From NCBI GenBank assembly GCA_003489395.1, contig DNMN01000002.1, positions 1 to 12,333 of the forward strand: a stretch of 12,333 nt of DNA, written 5' to 3'. Positions within the stretch are counted from its first letter, which is position 1, and every line of letters begins with the position of its first letter. Origin of the DNA: Candidatus Yonathbacteria bacterium (GTDB lineage Bacteria; Patescibacteriota; Minisyncoccia; Phycocordibacterales; UBA1550). Of the stretch, positions 5,865 to 11,233 are shown piece by piece. Position numbers and translations under genes: made by a program. The notes under the pieces are model-generated. The model was not told the DNA's origin. It made no database searches and saw nothing but the letters and a program-made list of their open reading frames with translations.

Positions 5865-6596
5865 TTAGAACGGTTGAAATGACAGCGATCCTGTTACCGT
5901 TATCCCCTTCTGTATTTTTGAAGGGAAAAACTGTATTGGAGTAGCTGTAAAAGTAATCAACCCTGCGTTCATGTCAAAAAGGATACCGACACTGCCACAA
6001 GAAGTGCTAGCAAATACATTTTCCGCGGAACCAACGCTACATCTTATGCTGTACCCGCGAACCATCGTGATTTCAAGAGTGTCAGATGCTCCATTGTAAA
6101 TTAGTATAGCTGTAGATCCGCCTGGGTCGCTCCATTTATACACAGAACCGTGCATAAATGTTTGAGCGCCAGCAACATACACGCCGTCTGAAAAATGCAT
6201 ATTTGAAATTGAATCAAATCCAAGCAGTATTCCCGAAAATACGACTCCGGTTCCTGTCACTCGGTGATTTCTAATTCCACTGTCCTGTGTTACAGAAAAA
6301 TTGGCTCTTGGGTATTTACCGTGTGGGAGCATTCTTAACAAAACAAATGGCGGACTAAATGTGTACCCAGGAAGCGACGGAGTAACAGTAAAGTCGCCAT
6401 GCGGTGAGACAGTCAGGCTGTATTTCCCTTGAGGGTCCATCACCAAAGTGCTATCCACAATATTCCCGAACTTGTCGCTCAAATCCACCACGACACCAGG
6501 TGTCGGTGGAAATATAATTCCAGTAATCGTGTCGCCGTACGCAGTGCCAGCAAACAAAATTGCGATGGCACAAAACAACGCCAGTATTTTATTCAT
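5865..6596 (-). CDS. Secreted beta-rich protein, unknown role
   Basis: 243 residues. A classic signal peptide (MNKILALFCAIAILFAGTAYG, cleavage near residue 21) leads into a region around residues 24-100 that reads like a carboxypeptidase-regulatory or SpaA-type beta sandwich: VVVDLSDKFGNIVDSTLVMD, then GKYSLTVSPHGDFTVTPSLPGYTFSPP. The remainder is beta-rich and Gly/Ser-rich with two Cys close together (RCSVG and STSCG). No catalytic motif is seen. It has the clearest Shine-Dalgarno site in the window (AAAGGAG, 7 nt before ATG), a full -35 TTGACA, and a leader of about 60 nt, unlike its near-leaderless neighbours. It is a single-gene unit with terminator 5819-5847. It may be a surface or adhesion protein, but this is inference. 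Confidence 0.8.
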   Translation of the reverse strand: MNKILALFCAIAILFAGTAYGDTITGIIFPPTPGVVVDLSDKFGNIVDSTLVMDPQGKYSLTVSPHGDFTVTPSLPGYTFSPPFVLLRMLPHGKYPRANFSVTQDSGIRNHRVTGTGVVFSGILLGFDSISNMHFSDGVYVAGAQTFMHGSVYKWSDPGGSTAILIYNGASDTLEITMVRGYSIRCSVGSAENVFASTSCGSVGILFDMNAGLITFTATPIQFFPSKIQKGITVTGSLSFQPF

Positions 6597-6661
6597 TTCA
6601 AACTCCTTTCGTTGGCAAAATGTTGATGATGTCTATGAGCAAAAAACTTAATCCATTAAAA

Positions 6662-6689
6662 ATATTACATTTGTAACAGGTTTTGTCAA
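6662..6689 (-). promoter_or_regulatory. Promoter with internal operator-like dyad
   Basis: On the minus strand: perfect -35 TTGACA (6689-6684), 16-bp spacer, -10 TAATAT (6667-6662). Inside the spacer lies GTTACA-AA-TGTAAT (6677-6664), a near-perfect dyad that also covers part of the -10. This suggests control by a dimeric repressor, though none is encoded nearby. Confidence 0.6.
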
Positions 6690-6703
6690 CTTTTGGGCTC
6701 GCG

Positions 6704-8152
6704 CTATGTTCTGCACCCAGCATGATAAATATCCCCTGCCCTTTGCGACGCAATATTCGTTCCCTCCAGAATATCAATATTTTTTTGATATTTTTGCGCT
6801 AGGCACATCACGTCGTCGCCATAGAACTGCAAACTCTTTTTGTTCACATTTCCACAGCCAGCCAAATAACACATTGCTGAAATAAACTCATTGCGTGATG
6901 TTTGTTTATCCGCACCAGAGTCTGCAAGGTAAAGAGCCGATGCCATAAATGCGTCTTGCGGGTTCCATGGGTTTGGGGGGAAATTGCCAGTGAGCTTACC
7001 TACCCTGTCCTTGCCTTGCTGATACTCCCACGGGCCGTTCCAGGTGCCGTCTGGATTCTTGCTACATTTTCCAGTTGTAGTGTTTATGTATCCAGAAAAA
7101 CACGCCCATGTGGATGGAATAAACTGCGCGGGACCCATTGCTCCTCCATATCCATACCAGACCTTCTTAGACACAGGCACGTTATCAGGGTTAAGACCCA
7201 GGAGTGAGGTCAAGTACTTAAAAACAGGGACATCACGTGTTTGGTGCATATCCACAGTCCACGTTCCCTTGCCAACATTTTCACCGAGATTTGACTCTTC
7301 CGCGATAATGCCGAGGACCATCGCTGGGCGCACACCAGTCTTTTCTGCGGCAACTCTCGCGTACGCAAGCGCTTTTTCAAAAGAGATTGCAGTTGAGCCA
7401 CTCAAAGAAAACAATTCCGCGCGTATTTGCGCGGCGCTCTGTTGCTTGTCCTTTAAAATCTTTTGATACGCAACCTCTTGCCCTTTTGTTTCTTTTAGAA
7501 TACGTTTCTTTTCGGCTTCGTTCGCTTCTATTCGCTTTTTCTCAAGCTCTTGAATGCGACGCAAATCGGTTTCCTCTGCCTTCTTTTCCTCAAGAGCTTT
7601 TTTTTCTTCTTCGGTAGATTTTTTCGCTGCCCCGACTTCCTCAAGCGACTGACCTATTGCGTCCTCTACATATTGAAAATTATCCAAATCAACAAAAAAT
7701 TCAGAAAAATCTCTGTCGGAAAGCGCTACTTCCACAATGGAATATGTATCAAGCTCGTTTGTTCGACGCATCAACCCCGCGAGTGATTCGCGTTCGCGGT
7801 CAATCTTTGCGGAATATTTTCCAATGGTGCGATTTTTCACACCTATGTCATCCACGAGCCCAGAAATAGAAAGGTTGCGCGCTTTGATTGAGAGTTTTGC
7901 TTTTTGAATCTGCGCTGTGAGTATTGCGATATCTCTCTCGAGTGATACACCTTCTTTTTGTTTTGCCTCAAGAATTGTTTTTTGATTCTCTATTTCTTTT
8001 TCTATAGAAGAAAGCTCTGCCTCAAGCATTGCTCTGCGCGCTAGAACATCATCCGCGACAACTTGCGCGGACGCAACCATTGAAAATGCCTCAAATACGA
8101 GTGCAAAAAAAATAATTATTACAACAGATTTTCCAAGAAGACTTTTAGGCAT
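6704..8152 (-). CDS. Secreted coiled-coil murein hydrolase (lytic transglycosylase-like)
   Basis: 482 residues. A signal peptide or anchor (about residues 9-30) precedes long coiled coils (about 35-130 and 165-250), arranged like the regulatory hairpins of PcsB/EnvC-type cell-division hydrolases. Residues about 258-482 look like a transglycosylase fold of the Slt/MltB type: ALAYARVAAEKTGVRPAMVL, then IIAEESNLG (E285 or E286 the likely acid) and GGAMGPAQFIPSTW (336-349). It should cleave peptidoglycan glycan strands, with the coiled coil gating activity. Six Cys in the catalytic half (C351, C363, C428, C433, C450, C480) suggest disulfides. An extended -10 promoter puts the transcript start about 3 nt before the ATG. 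No terminator is seen before the next gene's promoter. Confidence 0.85.
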   Translation of the reverse strand: MPKSLLGKSVVIIIFFALVFEAFSMVASAQVVADDVLARRAMLEAELSSIEKEIENQKTILEAKQKEGVSLERDIAILTAQIQKAKLSIKARNLSISGLVDDIGVKNRTIGKYSAKIDRERESLAGLMRRTNELDTYSIVEVALSDRDFSEFFVDLDNFQYVEDAIGQSLEEVGAAKKSTEEEKKALEEKKAEETDLRRIQELEKKRIEANEAEKKRILKETKGQEVAYQKILKDKQQSAAQIRAELFSLSGSTAISFEKALAYARVAAEKTGVRPAMVLGIIAEESNLGENVGKGTWTVDMHQTRDVPVFKYLTSLLGLNPDNVPVSKKVWYGYGGAMGPAQFIPSTWACFSGYINTTTGKCSKNPDGTWNGPWEYQQGKDRVGKLTGNFPPNPWNPQDAFMASALYLADSGADKQTSRNEFISAMCYLAGCGNVNKKSLQFYGDDVMCLAQKYQKNIDILEGTNIASQRAGDIYHAGCRT

Positions 8153-8161
8153 GTGGAGTAT

Positions 8162-8170
8162 ATTATAGCA
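8162..8170 (-). promoter_or_regulatory. Extended -10 promoter of the murein hydrolase
   Basis: TGCTATAAT on the minus strand (8170-8162), a consensus extended -10. The -35 region falls inside the bL25 terminator and has no match. The predicted start at about 8155 leaves only 3 nt before the ATG at 8152. Confidence 0.65.
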
Positions 8171-8207
8171 AAAAATTCCCCGCAGACGTAGTCTGCGGGG
8201 AATTTTT
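8171..8207. terminator. Terminator of the bL25 gene
   Basis: A 17-bp stem (8171-8187 with 8191-8207, loop GTA), GC-rich at the core with A/T tracts at the base. It follows the bL25 stop by 7 nt on the minus strand and abuts the extended -10 of the next gene. Confidence 0.93.
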
Positions 8208-8214
8208 TAAGAGA

Positions 8215-8859
8215 TTATTTTTCTTCTGCTGGTACTTCCTCTTCTTCCTTCTTGCCCTTCTTTTCAACCTCAATAGCGGAGAGATCCATCACGGGAGCTT
8301 CTATTGGCTCGTCCTTTGCAACCGCGATTGCTGCAACTACATCAGTACCATTAGTTACCAAAGTAATACCCTTTGGAAGAACGATACTCTCTGCGAGAAT
8401 CTGGCTATCAAGCGCTTCAAGCGCTGAGATGTCAATAACAAAATTATGTGGAAGATTTTCTGGCTGACCCTTCACCTCAACCTCGTGGAGAACCTTCACG
8501 AGCGAACCTCCTAGATCTTTTACAGCAACAGAAACACCAGTAAATTCTAGCGGAATATGCACCGAAACTTCCTGTCCTTTTTCAAGAGCGTAAAAGTCAA
8601 CGTGGATTGGATGACCTTTTACAGGATCAACCTGAACCTCGTGAATGAGCGCAGAAATCTTGCCCTTTGGCATTTCAAGAGTTACAACTGCTGATTCCCC
8701 TGCGGTCTTCCAAACCTTCTTAAAAGCAACCATCGGAAAAACGCACGGTGTTGCAGCCTCCTTGTGCCCATAATAAACCCCTGGAACAAAGCCCTCGGCG
8801 CGAAGCGCTGCAAGTTTACTCTTTGGGTCCCTTGTTTCCCCTTTTAGTGTGATATTCAT
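8215..8859 (-). CDS. rplY: Ribosomal protein bL25 (TL5/CTC long form)
   Basis: 214 residues from the chosen ATG. The N-terminal domain (about 1-95, starting MNITLKGETRDPKSKLAALR, then GFVPGVYYG and the VDPVKGHPIHVDFYAL block) is the 5S-rRNA-binding L25 fold. A C-terminal TL5/CTC beta domain follows (VSVHIPLEF, then GGSLVKVLHEVEVKGQPENLP). The end is a low-complexity Lys/Glu tail. It occupies the 5S rRNA site of the large subunit. The frame is open 12 codons further to 8895, but those codons overlap the promoter and family members start at this position, so 8859 is preferred. Start-site spacing predicts a 2-nt leader. Terminator at 8171-8207. Confidence 0.95.
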   Translation of the reverse strand: MNITLKGETRDPKSKLAALRAEGFVPGVYYGHKEAATPCVFPMVAFKKVWKTAGESAVVTLEMPKGKISALIHEVQVDPVKGHPIHVDFYALEKGQEVSVHIPLEFTGVSVAVKDLGGSLVKVLHEVEVKGQPENLPHNFVIDISALEALDSQILAESIVLPKGITLVTNGTDVVAAIAVAKDEPIEAPVMDLSAIEVEKKGKKEEEEVPAEEK

Positions 8860-8867
8860 ATCGGGTA

Positions 8868-8895
8868 AGTATACGGATTTCAGGAGAAAATGCAA
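8868..8895 (-). promoter_or_regulatory. Promoter of rplY
   Basis: -35 TTGCAT (8895-8890), 16-bp spacer, -10 TATACT (8873-8868). The predicted start at about 8861 is 2 nt before the ATG, and there is no Shine-Dalgarno site. Confidence 0.65.
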
Positions 8896-8917
8896 GCAAT
8901 GATGCTATAAAATAGAA

Positions 8918-8943
8918 ACAGCCCCCTGTAATAGCGGGGCTGT
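8918..8943 (-). terminator. Terminator upstream of rplY
   Basis: An 8-bp GC-rich stem (8918-8925 with 8936-8943, loop 10 nt) is followed on the minus strand by TTTCTATTTT. It lies downstream of the detached fba 3' end and may be the original terminator of an fba transcript. Confidence 0.6.
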
Positions 8944-9166
8944 GTTGATAAACGAGGCCTTTGCTCTTCATCCTAACCCCAAGACCTCTAATCCGAAGGG
9001 CTGGTAGCAATGCTCGCATTTTTTGATGAACATTTCGTCACCATACATGCTACATTGACGTTTAACGGCGGGGTAATATTGAGCGCTCAATCTCACCATG
9101 AAAATTCCACACCGAAACCACGTACCTAGCACAATAACACATCCATCAAAGGTTGCAACGGCTATT
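8944..9166. other. Gene-free stretch between terminator and fba remnant
   Basis: No supported gene. It contains a perfect 14-bp palindrome ATTGAGCGCTCAAT (9078-9091) and, on the minus strand, a 21-residue frame with one CxxC pair (8968-9033) that I do not accept as a gene. If the fragment at 9167-9292 is a displaced fba end, this is what was once its 3' flank. Confidence 0.5.
9078..9091. repeat. 14-bp perfect palindrome
   Basis: ATTGAGCGCTCAAT is self-complementary with no spacer. It has the form of a dimeric protein-binding site. No promoter with good boxes is seen next to it. Confidence 0.45.
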
Positions 9167-9292
9167 CTACATCCCTGAAAACAGCCTGAGTCGCGCCACA
9201 ATCACCTTTTGCATTGCTTCTGTTGGCTCTTTCATCACCTTGTACGGCGCAACCTCGTCTGGGTGGGCGAGGAGATACTCGGCGAGTGTTTT
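9167..9292 (-). pseudogene. Detached 3' end of an fba gene (last 41 codons)
   Basis: On the minus strand this reads KTLAEYLLAHPDEVAPYKVM, then KEPTEAMQKVIVARLRLFSGM and TAG, colinear with residues 251-291 of the intact aldolase 795 bp away, with no gap. I count 10 differences in 126 nt. Only 2 fall in the first 90 nt and 8 in the last 36. Five are silent third-position changes, and the protein changes are D275E, E282V, K286R and L291M. It was thus part of a coding gene that diverged, not random copied DNA. Homology stops abruptly at about 9294, three bases from a perfect palindrome (9297-9323). It has no start and lacks all active-site residues. Confidence 0.9.
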
Positions 9293-9296
9293 TAAA

Positions 9297-9323
9297 GTTT
9301 ACATAGGTCGGACCTATGTAAAC
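9297..9323. repeat. 13+1+13 perfect palindrome at the fba-fragment junction
   Basis: GTTTACATAGGTC-G-GACCTATGTAAAC, with every base of the arms matching. It lies exactly where homology to the fba 3' end stops and before the terminator of the inserted ORF. It is too symmetric and lacks a U-run for a terminator. It looks like a binding site for a dimeric protein, either a recombinase core or an operator. Confidence 0.8.
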
Positions 9324-9324
9324 A

Positions 9325-9358
9325 GGTAAAAACAAAGCCCGCCAAGCAAATGGCGGGC
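9325..9358 (-). terminator. Terminator of the inserted ORF
   Basis: Stem GCCCGCCA/TGGCGGGC (9337-9344 with 9351-9358, 6-nt loop), then TTTGTTTTTACC on the minus strand. It lies 23 nt after the stop of the 135-aa ORF. Confidence 0.88.
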
Positions 9359-9381
9359 AAATCATTTAAAAACAGCGCAAT

Positions 9382-9789
9382 TCAGTAGCGAACTGCTAAA
9401 GTTTCAACCATTGAGCCAAGTTGGCTCAGCAATGGTTGGTATTTTTTAACTTCTTCCTCAAGAGCACTGCGGACACTCATGGTTAATTTATCTGCACTGA
9501 CTCTTACTCCATCACTGCCAGAATAGATGAAAATTCCCTCAAACTGAGTTTCCCAGCGACGATTAGAAAAACCTCCTGAAAGAACAACTTTTAATCCCAC
9601 CGATTCAGAAAGATTTATTAACCCTGTTGGATTAACCACAATGACTGCAATATGACGTGAAATCTCTTTTGGGAGTGAGTCTGTCCAATCCCAAAGAAAA
9701 TTGCTAAGCTGTTTACAATGCTCTGTGGACATTATGAATCCATAGTCTATACGGTCGACAAATGGTCCTTGATTTATAGACAGTTTCAT
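9382..9789 (-). CDS. Unrecognised 135-aa protein between fba and its duplicate end
   Basis: Starts MKLSINQGPFVDRIDYGFIM and ends near LSQLGSMVETLAVRY. The frame is open 20 codons further to 9849, but ATG 9789 has a Shine-Dalgarno site (AGAAAGG, about 6 nt away) and lies after a 5-bp GGGGC-TGT-GCCCC leader hairpin, so it is preferred. There is no signal peptide or membrane span. The middle is beta-rich (HIAVIVVNPTGLINL, GLKVVLSGGF, GIFIYSGSDGVRVS) and the C-terminus helical. I recognise no family. It has its own promoter and terminator, lies between the two fba 3' ends, and is not repeated in the window. It is probably acquired cargo; function unknown. Confidence 0.75.
   Translation of the reverse strand: MKLSINQGPFVDRIDYGFIMSTEHCKQLSNFLWDWTDSLPKEISRHIAVIVVNPTGLINLSESVGLKVVLSGGFSNRRWETQFEGIFIYSGSDGVRVSADKLTMSVRSALEEEVKKYQPLLSQLGSMVETLAVRY
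9406..9437. repeat. Strong hairpin inside the 3' end of the 135-aa ORF
   Basis: Arms AACCATT-GAGCCAA (9406-9419) and TTGGCTC-(AGC)-AATGGTT (9421-9437) give 14 bp with a single 3-nt bulge. It lies in codons for residues around 118-127, 25 nt before the stop. The bulged stem is unusual inside a coding sequence. Confidence 0.6.
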
Positions 9790-9850
9790 TTTGAAACCTT
9801 TCTGGGGCACAGCCCCTCTCATCCCTACCTCACATTGGATAGGTAACATA

Positions 9851-9879
9851 TTTCTACATTAATTACAGCAGTGTGTAAA
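9851..9879 (-). promoter_or_regulatory. Promoter of the 135-aa ORF
   Basis: On the minus strand: -35 TTTACA (9879-9874), 17-bp spacer, -10 TAGAAA (9856-9851). The predicted start near 9844 gives a leader of about 55 nt. Confidence 0.5.
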
Positions 9880-9881
9880 GG

Positions 9882-9935
9882 TTTTTACGAAGGACCGCGC
9901 TCGTTCACCAGAATGACGCATGGCGCTCGTAAAAA
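9882..9935. repeat. Inverted repeat with nested direct repeats downstream of fba
   Basis: TTTTTACGA (9882-9890) and TCGTAAAAA (9927-9935) form a 9-bp outer pair. GCGCTCGT occurs twice inside or overlapping it (9897-9904 and 9923-9930). It lies between the fba stop and the promoter of the 135-aa ORF. It lacks a U-run on the minus strand, so it is not a convincing fba terminator. Confidence 0.5.
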
Positions 9936-9961
9936 TAATTTGTGGGGTAATGTTTAAAATT

Positions 9962-10837
9962 CTAGAGCCCCGAAAAAAGCTTCAGTCGCGCCTCTATCAC
10001 CTTTTGCATTGCGTCTGTTGGCTCTTTCATCACCTTGTACGGCGCAACCTCGTCTGGGTGGGCGAGGAGATACTCGGCAAGTGTTTTTACAAATGCCACA
10101 CGGATTTCGGTGTTGATGTGGACAAGACTAATCCCCGCCTTGATAGCATCGCGAAAATCCTCGTCTGATGTGCCTGACCCTCCGTGAAGCACGAGTGGCA
10201 CTCCAGCGGCTGCGCGGACTTTGCTAATACGAGGAATGTCCAAACGTGGCTCGGGCGCGTTCCTAAGCATACCGTGCATATTCCCCACTGCTGGCGCAAA
10301 CAAATCCACACCAGTCTCGCGCACAAATCTTTCTGCTTGCTCAGGAGTTGTAAGAGTCGTGTCGTCAAACTTCACACCTTCTGGAATTGCATCCAAAACT
10401 TTTGACGATGTGCCGATGTATCCCACTTCTGCTTCCACAAGCACGTCTCTACCGCTTGCGCGCGCGTAATCCACGCACTCTTTTGCCTTTGCAATATTTT
10501 CCTCAAGCGATAGTTTTGCTCCATCAAAAATCACTGAGTCAAATCCCGCGTCTATCGCCTCCTTCACGCGCTCCACCGAATACGTATGGTCAGCGTTAAT
10601 ATAAATCGGGTAGTTGTACTCCTCGCGAATACTTTTTACGAGAGCGACTGCCTGACGAACACCCACGAAATCTCTTTCACCCTCAGAAAGTCCGACGATG
10701 ATAGGCAGATTGAGAGTTTTCCCCGCGCGAAAAATCGCCCACAATGCTTCAAGGTTTGAAATATTAAAATGCCCGACGGCGATGTGCTTTTTCTCCGCGT
10801 CAGCAATGACTTCTCGTAATGTTGGAATAGTGTTCAT
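9962..10837 (-). CDS. fba: Class II fructose-bisphosphate aldolase
   Basis: 291 residues, complete. It catalyses reversible cleavage of fructose 1,6-bisphosphate to dihydroxyacetone phosphate and glyceraldehyde 3-phosphate, using a metal ion. Motifs seen: NADHTYS (81-87) with catalytic D83 and metal ligand H84; FDGAKLSLEENI (104-115); VEAEVG (134-139); PAVGNMHG (182-189) with ligand H188; LVLHGGSG (215-222) with ligand H218; and HINTEIR near 240. It lies 21 nt after a small membrane protein gene, so the two are likely co-transcribed from 11134-11142. No Shine-Dalgarno site is seen. The last 41 codons recur as a diverged fragment at 9167-9292, and no clear terminator directly follows the stop. 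Confidence 0.96.
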   Translation of the reverse strand: MNTIPTLREVIADAEKKHIAVGHFNISNLEALWAIFRAGKTLNLPIIVGLSEGERDFVGVRQAVALVKSIREEYNYPIYINADHTYSVERVKEAIDAGFDSVIFDGAKLSLEENIAKAKECVDYARASGRDVLVEAEVGYIGTSSKVLDAIPEGVKFDDTTLTTPEQAERFVRETGVDLFAPAVGNMHGMLRNAPEPRLDIPRISKVRAAAGVPLVLHGGSGTSDEDFRDAIKAGISLVHINTEIRVAFVKTLAEYLLAHPDEVAPYKVMKEPTDAMQKVIEARLKLFSGL

Positions 10838-10858
10838 AATTTTATATTTAATGTTTTG

Positions 10859-11098
10859 CTAGTCGCCAGATGAATCGCCACCCGAGGAACTGTCTGAGGA
10901 ATCATTTTGTTGATCGTCTTGATGCTTATCCTGTTTATCTTGTTTGTCCTGTGTTGCGTAAAAATCGTTAATACTATCCGCAACGTGGCTTTTTGGCTTT
11001 GTCCCGCCCTTTCTATAAAACAAACGATACCCTAGAAAAATAACGAGCGCTCCTGCTACAATCGCCCCACCATACAAAACAAAGTCTGAATTATCCAT
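10859..11098 (-). CDS. Small single-span membrane protein with acidic tail
   Basis: 79 residues. Residues about 7-28 (VLYGGAIVAGALVIFLGYRLFY) form one membrane span, followed by a basic stop (RKGGTKPK), so the tail should be cytoplasmic. The tail has a DKQ repeat (three copies) and a Ser/Asp/Gly-rich end. No family is recognised. It is first in the unit before fba. The Shine-Dalgarno candidate (AGGA) is too far from the ATG. Low-complexity tails can be spurious, but the membrane span, the promoter and the short spacing to fba support a real gene. Confidence 0.7.
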   Translation of the reverse strand: MDNSDFVLYGGAIVAGALVIFLGYRLFYRKGGTKPKSHVADSINDFYATQDKQDKQDKHQDDQQNDSSDSSSGGDSSGD

Positions 11099-11133
11099 CG
11101 TAAATATTTGCTCAATTCCTTGATAATGTTTCT

Positions 11134-11142
11134 ATTCTACCA
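11134..11142 (-). promoter_or_regulatory. Extended -10 promoter of the small-membrane-protein/fba unit
   Basis: TGGTAGAAT on the minus strand (11142-11134), predicted start near 11127, leader about 28 nt. No good -35. It lies back to back with the kinase promoter, with 11 bp between the two -10 boxes. Confidence 0.5.
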
Positions 11143-11147
11143 CAATA

Positions 11148-11156
11148 TGATAGAAT
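11148..11156 (+). promoter_or_regulatory. Extended -10 promoter of the PfkB-family kinase
   Basis: TGATAGAAT (11148-11156), predicted start near 11163, leader about 71 nt. No good -35. Its upstream contacts would overlap the divergent promoter of the fba unit. Confidence 0.5.
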
Positions 11157-11185
11157 ATGACCATTATTACTAAATTAAATACATT

Positions 11186-11224
11186 ATGGACCCCATTAGA
11201 GCTCGCGGTTGCTCAGGGTACTAA
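11186..11224 (+). promoter_or_regulatory. Kinase leader with 12-codon upstream frame and hairpin
   Basis: ATG 11186 opens MDPIRARGCSGY and stops at TAA (11222-11224), 9 nt before the kinase ATG. The same stretch can fold: ACCC (11190-11193) with GGGT (11216-11219), and GAGC (11199-11202) with GCTC (11211-11214). It may be a structured leader or a leader peptide. There is no Shine-Dalgarno site before the upstream ATG. Confidence 0.35.
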
Positions 11225-11233
11225 AACAGGAAA

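Noticed and set aside
8968..9033. Minus-strand 21-residue frame with a CxxC pair (MFIKKCEHCYQPF)
   Set aside because: Only one Cys pair, no second zinc-binding half, no Shine-Dalgarno site or promoter. It could be a zinc-ribbon remnant, but chance is as likely.
9882..9935. Inverted repeat considered as the fba terminator
   Set aside because: On the minus strand the hairpin ends in A5, not T, and the 36-nt loop is poorly paired. It was kept only as a repeat.
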